The notes under the pieces were generated by a model. The model was not told the DNA's origin. It did not search any database and saw only the letters and a list, made by a program, of their open reading frames with translations. 64,000 nucleotides of DNA, taken from positions 30,320,392 to 30,384,391 of the forward strand of contig CM057142.1 of NCBI GenBank assembly GCA_029964075.1, written 5' to 3'. Numbering within the stretch: the first letter of the stretch is position 1; the number at the start of each line of letters is the position of its first letter. Position numbers and translations under genes: made by a program. Source of the DNA: Patiria pectinifera. Taxonomy: Eukaryota; Echinodermata; Asteroidea; Valvatida; Asterinidae. Shown in pieces: positions 35,767-48,100 of the stretch.

Positions 35767-36277
35767 TTAAAGGGAAGGTACAACATTTGCCAACATCAAA
35801 AAAACGAAATGATCACATTATCACGAAATACCTTACTGGATTGTTAGGGAATGACAGTCTAAAGCATCCTGTAAAATCGTAGCTCCTGGTGTGCTAGGAT
35901 TTTCAAGAAACTGAATTGTATTTTTCCAACGCTGGTCGGCCGACCAGCGTTGGAGAAAACTGGCTTTTTCAAAAACTGCTCCTAATTTTTCAAATTTAGT
36001 TATTCCGCATTTTCTTTGCAATTGATCACACACCTGTGAAGGAGTACAAGCCTGCTAGACTAATTCTCCGACCTTACAATTCCCTAAATTGCTCTGTTTC
36101 ATCTTGGTGGGGTCTGGAGCCAGACTACCAGAACATGATTGGTTTTGTTGGTTTTGCAGCACCTAAAAGCCCAAAAAGTGAAACAAGTCAGTTTAACAAT
36201 TATTTGCCAAATTAATCCTCCAAATCCATTTATTTCTGAAAATCGCAGCAAAAGCAAACGTTGTACATTCCCTTTAA
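35767..36277 (+). mobile_element. TTAA-type MITE (AGGGAA-TIR family)
   Basis: TTAAAGGGAAGGTACAACAT / GTTGTACATTCCCTTTAA, 511 bp, with a central perfect palindrome CCAACGCTGGTCGGCCGACC and onward (about 35925-35952). Lies in the APMAP 3' region. Confidence 0.85.
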
Positions 36278-36810
36278 AAAATTACTTATGCCTACCAATT
36301 CAAGCTGTCCACGTGACAAACACATGTCTAGTTTATTTTTATTTCATTAGTAGCTCGCACTGTGTAGATTTTAAAGAAAGGAATTGATTTAATTTTAATA
36401 GAGCTTTAGTCGGAAAATAGTTGAACTTGAAAATTGAGTTGTTTACAGCCAGGCTTTTCCTAACCTCGGCTTCTCCTATACATTCCAGCTCCAGCTCCAG
36501 CTCCATTGCAAAACTGCATGCCTGAAGCCGTCAACTAAATGAAGTCGTCGTTTGAGAAACGGCCATAGACTGATAGTGGCATATTTTCCACATGTTACAT
36601 ATATTTATCGCCCTCTTGTGGTTTAAAAGTGAGAGCTGGAATTGGAAGTTTAAAGGAACTCTCTGTTAACATTTTTTACAGTGAACATTGTCTGTTTCTC
36701 TTTGTGGTGGATTTGATACCTTTATATTTTTCAGCTTTATTTGCATTTAGATAATTAAATAGATAATTAAATTAATGTCATTTTGCAATACTGTGTAAAT
36801 ATTTCATTGA

Positions 36811-36816
36811 AATAAA
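36811..36816 (+). terminator. Candidate APMAP polyadenylation signal
   Basis: AATAAA 1.28 kb after the APMAP stop, followed by a T/G-rich stretch. A TTAA-type MITE would then lie within the 3'UTR. Confidence 0.35.
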
Positions 36817-36819
36817 AGG

Positions 36820-39100
36820 GATTTGTTTTCATCAGTAATACCAAAATGTCAGTGGATTCAATTAAACAAGTCTTCGCTAGGTTGTTTTTTTTCAAAAGCA
36901 AAAAAAAAAGGAAGAGAGAGGGACGTGGCAGTAACTGTCCCTGTGTGAGCAGGCTGTATAGGTGCCCTGGGTTACTCACGCGGCGTGCCTCTGTGAATCG
37001 GAAAAAAGGAACCTGCTCACAATGAATTTCGTTTCTGGAAGTTACACATACATGTATACGTCCGCCTCCGTGAGCACTATTCAATGATTTCCAAGAAAGA
37101 AAAAAAAGAGGAGCGGCCGGCTGCTGTACCTTTTGCAAGTTTAACATTAACCCACCCCCTCCCTTCAAAAAAAAAAGGACCAACAATTTCCGCCGGGTAA
37201 TATCTGTGTTCACAAATAGTTTGTTATGTTTTATCTTCGAATAATCAATAATGTTGCAACTAACTTTTGATAGGGTGAGGGTCAAGGGCGGATCCGGGGG
37301 GGGGGGCAAAGGGGACCATGCCCCCCCCCCCCCAAAAAAAAACGAAACATTTTTTTTTTTTTATGTGACATCGCAATAAAGGCAGGTAATGAGTACACCA
37401 CCATCTTTTCCTCAAAAAACATTGGTTAAAGTGGTCAGAGTTTGCCTCAGATCGCACCACAGAGCATCTAGAATCTAAAAAAAATTCGGGGCCCTTGGGC
37501 GGGCCCCGAACCCCACGCCGTAATTTTTTTGACCCACTTTTTGGGGGACCAAAAAATTGTGTTCTGGATCCGCCCTTGGTGAGGGTGCGTATCATAACGG
37601 CTTCCAGGGAAAGACAATGATTTTGGCCGGAAGGGGGAGGGGCGGGGGGCTGGCAGTTTTTGCAGATGCGAAAAGCCGGGGGAAGTTGAAAAGCCGGGGA
37701 GGTCATTTTAAGCTACTTGGCGCTCCTCCTCGGAGGCTCCCCCTTTTCTATCTTTAAGTAATATTTTTGGAATCCGCGGAAAGGGGGGATTTGACTTATC
37801 TTATAGTAGTTGTTCGGGTGCGTGGCTATTGCATTTTATGGGGGGGGGGGGGCAGCAAGGACGAATCGTCGAGTACCAAATTTCCCCAAACTTTACGGTG
37901 GGCCGACTGGCCTGCCGGCCGCTGAAAATTTAGGATAAACACATCTTCAGACGAAAGCAAATCAAACTGCATTGACTTAAAGCTATATATCTTAAAATAT
38001 ATCGCACACCTTTAAAAACAATTTTAAACCCAAAACAAAAGGCTATATTTTGTGCAAAAGTACTTTTCAGTATACGTTTTCAGTGAGTTAGCTAGGTTCA
38101 GAACCGGGATCTAGCGCTATAGAGGGTGTGGCTTGGATGGGATAATGATGGTCATATCAATTTCAAAAGCGAAATTAAGTGGAAATAAATTGAAACCGTC
38201 GTTTTCTAAAAGTATAGCCAACATTTTCTTTTGATTTTTCCCGAGAATTCCCCCCCCCCCCCCGAAAATCGGTACCTGTGGGTTTGGTTGTGCATGGTGC
38301 AATTAATCTTACCCGTAAGCCCCCGTAAACTTGGTGGCCATTTTTTTTTCTTGCCAAATAAGACACATTTGCCGAAATTTTGTTGCGGTTTACGACATTC
38401 TATACCAAAATTTTAGCGGTTAGATTTTCAGTCACCAATTAAAAAACGTCCAGGCTTTTTCTGAATTATTTTTTTCCCCAATTTTTCCCCCAAACACTAA
38501 GTATATTTTTTTCTGGAAAAAGGGTCTAAAGTGCACATAGTTTTTAGTCTAGATTTTAGGAACGGCCTGCCCGGCCTGCCCCAAAGAAAGCTCAAGTTAT
38601 TTTTTTGGAGGATAAGGAGATATTACTTCTAGAACTAGAAAACAACCCGGAGATTTATTTCATAGAGAAGTTTTCATCTCATATTATTTTGGTCGGCGGC
38701 TGGGGGCGGGGGGGCGGGCTCTGTCCGATGTATCAAGGGATTAAATCGCCGTTTATTGGTCACCGCGCTAATGCAAACAGAACCTTCAGTATGAATGATA
38801 AAGCAAATATGTAAACTATACTCGTAAGTAAATAAAAAAAACTGACTAAGCTAGCTGTCCGAAATGGCATTCACTTCCTCATAATTATTTTCACTACCTT
38901 GCCGAAAGATATAAGAGGAATTTTGACACACAGTAGAGTCTCACAATTTTATTAATTTAATTAACTACATTTCTGTGACAGTAATCTTAATTAACAACCC
39001 TGCGTTAAATATGCATGTTTATTTGCATAACAACACATAAAAGAGAAATATTTATAGTCAAAGTTGTAATCAATAATTGAAAAAAAAATTGCAGACGACG
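36820..39100. other. Intergenic region rich in poly-G/poly-C runs
   Basis: Apart from one hAT-type MITE, it is a patchwork of G9-G12/C9-C14 runs and A/T runs, with frame-open Gly/Pro-rich translations that are artefacts. Confidence 0.55.
37283..37578. mobile_element. hAT-type MITE, CAAGGGCGGATCC ends
   Basis: 296 bp, TIRs CAAGGGCGGATCC / GGATCCGCCCTTG, perfect 8-bp target duplication GTGAGGGT at 37275-37282 and 37579-37586. Confidence 0.93.
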
Positions 39101-39149
39101 CCACACTTACTTACGATGCTTCCCAGAATCCTTAGCGAGACTCAAAATC

Positions 39150-39189
39150 ATGGACGACGGTGGGAACTCTGGAAACTGCAGCGGACTTG
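39150..39189 (+). CDS. EML alternative first coding exon 1a
   Basis: Short exon, MDDGGNSGNCSGL plus one base, then donor GTAAAGT. EML1/EML4 also begin with a short acidic/Ser leader before the coiled coil. Preceded by CTTCCCAGAATCC, which resembles the ZNF143/Staf site TTCCCAGAATGC. No TATA box is seen. Confidence 0.5.
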
Positions 39190-42100
39190 GTAAAGTATTT
39201 TGCTCGAATTTAACCCTTACCGATGGATAATTTTACATTAACAACGAATGTGTTGTAAAATATACTATCAAGAACCTAACCTTGTCCTTTTGTGGATTGT
39301 AGCCATTTACAATGTACGATTTGCAAGAGGTAAAAAGGACACCGGCATTTAACAAAAGGTCTACGTACTGTACAATGTGCGTGCTTGTGTTTACGCTGTC
39401 AAAACACGACTCAGACGGCCGTTCACGTGTTCTGTCGTGATTGGAATTTAGCGTTTCGTGCGGTGAATAACGCCCACAGTGTGTGTATAATGCTATGCAT
39501 TATTAATCGTGAGACATGTAATTAGAACATTGACAGTTGTACTTTTCGAGACGACTGAATAAAAAGTTCAGGTTATTTTTAGGGAGAGAGGAGTGTGTCA
39601 ATCTGCCTGATGACACTTCATACAGCGGTTATATGTAGAGTCAAGAATATTTCCTAACAAAATTGGAAATGTTTCTCAGTCCCAGATTCATTTCTACTTT
39701 CATGACTTTTTAGTTTAATCATCATTTTTGCCATTGATGACCCTTCCTCCATCATGTGATGACTGACCTTCAATTCATTGAGATGATAATTATATGATTT
39801 ATGAAGAAAAAAAGTGGCGTCGGGTTGCAACATTCTTTCCATTTTCAGTAGTGTAACTGCAAGTAGTAATAACAGTGAAAATTACAATATTTCAAAACAG
39901 TCTCAACGATGACAATTTATGAAAATTTGATTTAAATATGGAGAAATATTATAACCATTATTTAGGCCTAAACAAATACACAAGTTGGAAAAGCCATAAA
40001 TTAGATGACATACATAAAATGTATGCATACATTTTATTTACTTTGTTGAAATCATTCATTATTATAATAATACTTACTACTAAAGGCCTACCGGTATACC
40101 AGGTAAATTAAATGCCATTCCCAAGCACGTAGTGAGTTAAAATGAGACCAATTAACTGAGGCCAAAATATATACATTATGTATGGAGAGTGGTTTTTGAG
40201 TGTAAGCAGTGACCTTGACCTCTCGGTTCACACTTGTTGTCATAGCAACCAAAATGGCGGTCATGGACTTGTACTGGATATAGATTAAGGTTTAGTCCTT
40301 CCTCCACGGTGTAATGTAGTACATTTATACGTATGTGAATGTTTACCAAGAAAGGGTTTCATGATCCCTTAATTTCTCAACAAATTATCAATTTCACTTC
40401 ATTTATGCTGTTGTTATTCTCTTTTATTTACCTGCTGTGGTATTAAAAAATATCATGCAAATTGTTTGAATTTTAAGCCAGGTTTCATAACTGGACAGTT
40501 GTCAGCAATGTTCACAGTAGTTAAAGACCCATAGGATCATTCGCAAAATATGAACTAGGGAGCTGTGCATCGGAATTGGGTTCCTGAGTGTCGGGAACTG
40601 GTTATGGAATCGAGTACCCCTAACCAACTTTACATATAACATTGTACTTAGTATTTTCTCAGACAATGATTAAGAAAGGTTTTATATGTCATTTGTGGAG
40701 AATTTTCAAAATAAAAACCAGTTTACATGGAAAAACAAAACAGATTCACGTTTATGACGCTCGCGAAAATGCAGTCTCCCGAAAAAGCCACCCGTTGTTT
40801 TGAACTCACTGATGACCCACTGATGTGGTAGTATTATTGTGTGGACCTTTCTGTACAGCAACTTCCGAGATTTATATTTTGAGGTTGGCTTTTACCTGGG
40901 TATATTACCCATGTTTTTGTTCAATCAGGTATCCGATTCCTACCCGTAAATGCACACGGTCCCTACTTGCAACTTACCTACACCGTAGAAAAATACTGAG
41001 GAAGTAAAACCATAACTGGACTGTACTGTTATAAATGAGAAGCAATGCACTGGTTTTAAACCCCCCCCCCCCCCAAAAAAAGAAAAAAGTCCACTTAGCT
41101 GAAACTTGGGAGACATATTAAACATCCTGCTTTGAACATTGTTCAAGTAATCATTAAAAAAAACCTGTTCATTCCTAGATAGATCATATCCCTTCAACAT
41201 GGACCAATGCTGAGATTTCACCTGTGAACTCCAACCAATTTAGGTGTTTACCTTGCTCAGTAATTGTTTCCACTGGGCTGTGAAAAGATAATAGGTCATG
41301 ATTTTCACCCTAAAGAGTTGAGCACAACAGGTAGATTTGCTGCTTGAGTGGCGTTAAATGGCTGAGGTTTTTTCAATGGTCCACTTGTCATGTTTAGCTG
41401 TATAAACTGAGGATCACAATGGGGGTGAACTGGGGAACACAATTGGAAGAGTTGAATGGCCCAGCAGTATAGTGTACACCTGTGACAGTTACACTAAATA
41501 CTGTTACACCCCTGGACTGTGTGGGTCCTGGGCTGAAAAAGTATAGTTCCCAGAGAGTGTGATGCACATTATGTTCGGTATGTGTCAAGGTACAATGAAA
41601 ATTACTTGAAAAATTTGTAAAATACTTATTGGGTTGGACACTCTCTTTATTACGGGTGGTGATGGCGGAGGGGGAATGGGATGGGCAAAATACAAATCTG
41701 ACCTGCTGACAGTGTTTGAAATAGATACTTTTATATTGAGCTATGTCAGTTTTATCCGGAATTTTTTTTTATGTCTTTTCTTTCATCGATTTCAGTTTTC
41801 AAATAACATTATACCGTACACAATTTAATGAAGTCTCACTTTTCCCACATACCGGTACTTAAATAAAGGTAATAACAACATTTGCTTTTACTGAAACTTT
41901 CAGATGTATGGATGGATTTGGGGGTTAGTATTTTATAGCAAATATTGTTACACTGACCTGTTTAAAGTTGTACATATGCAAACAAAATGTGGACTATATA
42001 AATTTGGTATATTGGGGGCAGTAGGGCCTACGGTACATGTATTTGAACAAAGTTATTTGTTTTAATGATGGTCGGCTGACCATCGTTGGAAAGTGATACG

Positions 42101-45100
42101 AAAATTCCACTTTTCCTGAAAATGACACTGACAGCACAGCTGGTGCCATGATTTCTCAGGATGCTTGAGACTGTTATTCACTTGCAGTCAAGTAAGGTGT
42201 TTCATAATAATTTGGTGGTTTGGTTTTCAGCGTTTGCGAATGTCGTTTATTACCTTTAAATCTTTTGGTAGACCCCTACTGCCTTGTGTATGATTATACC
42301 TTATAGCTCATTCAGTCTATTTCTTTCATTAACCCTAACTCCCTAGGCCATTTTGCTAGGATGAACATGTACATGTACATAGCCTCAATCCTGCAAAATT
42401 CTCCAATTGGCCTCTTGGAAAAATAGCATCAGTATCCTCAATCCTGCAAATTCCTCCATTATTTCTTGAATGTGGTCTGTGGAGGGGTGACAACTGCCGG
42501 AATCCTGCAAAATCATGCAGCAGTGACTGTCAATATGTTGAGGCTTGGCCAGTGACATCCTTGAGCAGTACGGAGGATTTCAAGTATAATACAAGCCTAT
42601 ACTTATGCATGGCTGAGCAAAAACAACACAAGATCTGGCCCAAAGTGCATCCTACGAAATCAGTAACCCACTTTTGCCATGTAACCTCAATCCTCCAAAT
42701 AATCTCCACTTTGGCAAAGAGAATTTTCAAGGATTCAGGGTGGTTAGGGTTGATTTCCAAACATGAAACTAGAAATCAAAATTGCAGGAAATTCTAACGT
42801 GTAGAAATTCTAACTTGCCCAGTAGGCCTACACTGCTGGTCCCCCAGGATTTGAGTTTACTTTATGGCAGACTTCAGGGAGTCTGCTTCATGAAAGCTCC
42901 CTTTTCACCTCCAGCCCTGCATAAACTAATACAGATTGTACTAGAATCCTGCTGTGAGGTGTGAGCTTGGTTTTCAGTTTAGGCTGTGCAGGTACCTGTT
43001 GCATTGTAATGGAGAAGTTCGTGCAGGTACACAAACATCCATCACTGTCTGGGATGTTAGGAAAACAGTCTGATATTTGTGTGGCGGCCAGTGGTTGGAA
43101 ATTTGTAATTCTGTCCAAAACACGGATTGTAAAATCACTATTTTGATTGACCTGAAATCTACGGTATGGTATCATTATACATTAGACATGCTTACATGTA
43201 TGCACTATCATGTATTTTATAAACATAACTCCAAAATGGTTGCTTAGCTGTTTGATTTCATGAATTGTGAACAGAGTTTATCAATAAAATTTACAATATG
43301 ATGAGAGAATACATTGTATTGTACATAACACGTTGATGAGCTCAGACGTTACTGGATCTGAATGTATACAGCAGTATTGGCATCCTGTTGGCTTTATTCG
43401 TTTCCTGGATTCTCTGTTTGTAAGGTGAGATCCTTAGTTTCCATTGGGTTATTTGTATTGAATCAATTTATTAATAAATGGTATCCTGGGAGTTGCAGAT
43501 CCGTTTTCATGAGATGTACTGAAATAAGGAAATACAAATTATATCATCAATGCTGTTGGAGAAATGTATACACACTGCTCTACAGTGTGCATTTAAAGGG
43601 AATAAACAACATTTGCAAACATCGAAAAATAAAACTACCAAGTTTTTACGAAATACCTTACTAGGATGTTGGTAAATGACAGTCTAAAGCATCCGGTAAA
43701 ATTATGGCACCTGGTGTCAAGTCATTATCAAGAAAATGGTATTTTTGTATTAATTTCCAACGGTGGTCGGCCGACCACAGTTGGAAAAACTTAACTATTT
43801 TTCAACTACTGCTCCAAATTTGCAATTTTTTTTCATTCCAAATTTTGTTTGCTATTGGTTACATGTTCATGAACGGGTGCAGGCCAGCTAGACTGGCTCC
43901 CTTACCTTACAATTTTCCGACATCTATAAATTGATCCATTTTATCTTTAGTGGAGTCAGGGAACCAGACTACTTAAACATTTTTGTTTTTCTTGGTTTTT
44001 CAAGCATTTTCAAACACAAAACTTCAAACATGTCAATTAACAATATTTGATCTGCATGTACATTGTATTATACTAACCCCTCAAATAGTTCATTTCTGAA
44101 AATTACAGCAAAAGTCAATGATGTACATTCCCTTTAACAAACGTGATATTTTATAGTGGCACAGTACCTTGAGCCTTTTGTAGTGGTGTTTGTTTTTCTA
44201 CAGAACAAATATGCATGTTGTTCAGATCAGCAAATGTACTGACTGTGGATCTGTGTTTGTAGGTTTTTATGTACAAGGTTTTTTTACCTGTGGGCAGTTC
44301 CAGGATGATGTGGATGTGGCTCACAAGAAAAACAACATGTTAAAAAACATTCACTTAATAATTCTTAGATATTCACCAAGCTAGAAGAATGCATGCAACA
44401 TGTACATGTAACTTTGCATTTTGAGCCCACCACAGTGCTGCAAACTAGTCTCGTGTGACTTTACTGTTGCGTTAATTTAAAATTGAAATAATTTCCTCTC
44501 TTTTTTTATCACTCCAAGTATTTATCAAGTATCTAAATGAGTTTGATATTTTAAAATGACTTGAGTTTATTTTTTATTAATAAATACCTTGGAGAGTTGA
44601 TGGTTTCTGATTGGTCGAAACTCGATCTCGTGGCCGGGCATTAACGGTGATAATGGACCGGCTTCAAAGAACAAGCGAAAAAAAATGGCCCCTGAACCAG
44701 CATTGATCCAGCCCCATGGAAGGCAATGATTGGCCAAATTTACAACTGACAGTCATATGGTAGCTTGTAACAATACAGCACTGCACATGCGCTCAACCAC
44801 CTTCGTGTGACACTGACGAGCATGTACGCAACACAGTTGCTATGGGTGTGCGTGCGCGTAAGGAAGTTTTAAAACGACTGGACATCGTACATGTACATAC
44901 AGCAGTGCAGTATACTGAGGATGTTTACGACGAAAGCGTAGATCTACGATTTATTTTCTTTAAACACTTCGCCCAATGACATATTTACCTTTCCTAAACC
45001 AAGCATCTTTGTAATTCTGGACACGAGGAGTGTGTAAACGAAATTTCAGCTTCCTCCATCAGGTAAAAATATGGAAACATTGTTGTTAATATTTTGTTTC

Positions 45101-48100
45101 GCTACGGCAGCAGAAGTCCAAACCCTGGACGTCGTACGCGTACGCAATGAAGACGTTGTCCAGCAATGTCCAGCACAGCCTGGGCCCGGCTGTTGGTGTA
45201 TATAACAACGCTTATCGAAGAGACAGGGTACCACGCATAAGTTAAAATATGGCCCATGAACATGAACACAAAAAAGTCTGGAAATATCGCCGAAAGAAAG
45301 TCACAAAATTGGAGCATTTTAACTGTTTATTTCGTTAAAAAGGTATTTATTAATGGGAATAACAGTGTGAGGATCCGGTCTTCACTGCGTGATAATGACC
45401 GGGTTTGGGGGTGACCGCTGTTAATGGACCTCGACTTCGTCTCGGTCCATTAACAGCGGTCACTCCCAAACCCGGTCATTATTACGCAGTGAAGACCGGC
45501 TCCTCACACTGTTATTCACTTATTAATGATAATTTTTGCGCAGGGAAATAGGAAATACACGTAAACACACTTTTTGGTGTTTGTTATGCTCATCATCTAC
45601 ATTTTGTTTTGGTTTAAAAAAAAATTGTAACTTTTGTATCTTTCACTTACACTTGAAACAGCTCACTACATGTTGTACATACACTTTGCATTCAAAAAAT
45701 CTTGGTTACTTTTATGCTTTATTGTGAATATTGTCAATAATGTATTAATTTTTGGTAGGGATAAACAAATTTTGTGTCATAAGTCACTGAAATCTCCATG
45801 TTGTTTTCATTAAAAAAATATCATTATCATTCACTGATGGTAAATAACATTTGTAACAGCTGATGACCTGCCTAATCTGCGCGGAGGCTGCCGAGCTACA
45901 TGTACCTCGATCGATTGACAGTAAATGACAGATGTGACAAATGTCCTAATAGTAGTAATATACAATGTACTTGTGGCCTTTGTTTAATCCCTTAAAGGTC
46001 ATTGAGGGTGGGCAGGGAATATATGGAAACACCCAACTTGCAAAATTGATTGAAAAAAAGACTGAGTCATTTTACATCTGCATTTATGGTAAATTGATAA
46101 CTCTCCATTTCAAAAATCAGATATTTGAAATTGGGTTAATTGGTTAATGATGAATATTTGGTTGCTGTACCCACTGCTATATCAGATTCGAACCAGCCAT
46201 CCGACCCCAGCAAGCTCGGTGGTCAAGTGTTACAAGACATCTGCACTAGTAAGCAGGAGGTCGTGGGTTTCGAGTCCCACCTGAGTAGTTTTGTGATTTT
46301 TTTTGTCACAAAATTGCTTGATAAAACACTGAGTATACAGTGTTTATAACAAATTATTTCAGTGAAGGGCAACTCCCAATATTGAATGTGTAATCAGTTT
46401 CAAAAACCCAAGCTGTGTGAAAAAGCCGACTTAGACGCCGTCTAACGTCATTAAAAATGATCAGCATCTAATTGTCCTAACCTTGGTTGCCTAGCAACAT
46501 CAGACAATGCATTTGCATTGGTCAGTTCTGCTAAAGAATCTTTTAAATGAGTCACGAGCAACTGCGAAATATTTCAATAAAATCCGGCTTGTCACGCTTG
46601 TTTTATCAATTAAGTCTGCACTTTAGAAAGCCTTTCACAGTGGCTCCAGCATTGTCCCATTGAGAGTACATTTAATTGTCAAAGGCTTCAAGGTGCAGGG
46701 CAGATGTACATGTAGCTAGTAATCCAATGAGCCAGTGAGTCAAAGTGAACCTTCAGATTTTTTTTATGCATTCATATTTTATATGAAAATAATGCCAGCA
46801 GCTCAAAAGTGTTTCTGGTGTGAATTCGGCATTAACAGACAAGACTTAGTGTAAAATAAAGCATTTCAGATAAAGTTTGATAAAGACAGATTTAAATTTA
46901 AAGTGTAGAGTGACTAAAAAAGAATCTGGTTTGTTTTTCTGGTGCAGACTTGTCAGAATTGGTGTAGAGTTCATTTGAAAGTTCATTTGAAAGCATCTGC
47001 CATCTGCAGTATTAATATTCCAAGAGCCAGGAATGTCTGCACTTGTACATCAGGAACGTGGATCAGCAATTTCATTTCTGCAAAATCAGTTTGCCAAAGG
47101 AATAACAAGTGCCTTGAGTTGTATGGTAGCTTGTTGATGCCCAACAAAATAGTGACAAGCCTTTGCACATTGCATGTTTGCACTATTGAAATAACCATGA
47201 ATTGAGCCCACTCAAAGCATTGAGTAGAGTGAACATTTCCAATGTTGAGAGGAAAGGCCTGCACAAACTCTAAAATCAATTTTGGATCAGTGCTTTTGCT
47301 CTTCAAGTACTATCTCAAATTTTACATTTATTTGCCAATCCCAACATCCATCTTGTCTCCACTCTCCAGGATATGAACATTTTCTATGTTAATTTGTTCA
47401 TGCTTGCAGTATATGTTCATAATGTTAAACACAAAATTCACTGACTACCGGTAGTTGATTGCTTTTGACCATGGCTTTGAAAAAGGATGTTACCCCATAC
47501 AAATGACTTTGTTCAAATATTACTAACAAATTATTTTAAAAAATTGAACAGTTGCACTTAAATACATACATGTACGTGCGTGTAGTTGAGTGCACATTTT
47601 TAAACATTGATTCAGCAACTGGTTGGGAAATACGCAGATTGCATTGGCAGTTGTGTGAACTTGCGTTCATGATGAATTTATCAGTCATCGATACAGTGAA
47701 TGCGAAGAGCATTCTAGTCTGGAAAATCTGCCGCATAATTCATTGTATGAACATATGTTGGTGAAGTGATTTGCATTTGATGACCCTGCACTTGTGCTGC
47801 AGTCTGTTGGTATTTATTATTTGTCAGTAATATAATGGCTGAAAATAACTGGTTTATAATTTTCAAATAATTGCTATAATTTCTTTAACCCTAACCTTCC
47901 CAAATTCTCCAAAACCCTCTTTGCAAAATGGAGGATTTTGCAGGATTGAGGATTTGGCCAAAATGTGTGGCTGATTTTGGAGGATGCAGTGTCGCGGTCT
48001 TGGGCCGGACCTTGTGTTGTTTATGCTCAGCCGTGCATAAATTTAGGCCCACGTTATACTTGAAATATCCTCGGAACTGCCCCAGGATGTCACTGGCTTT

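Noticed and set aside
36767-37706. Long minus-strand frames of 180 and 148 codons
   Set aside because: Translations are driven by poly-G/poly-C and poly-A/T runs and a hAT-type MITE; no recognisable domain.
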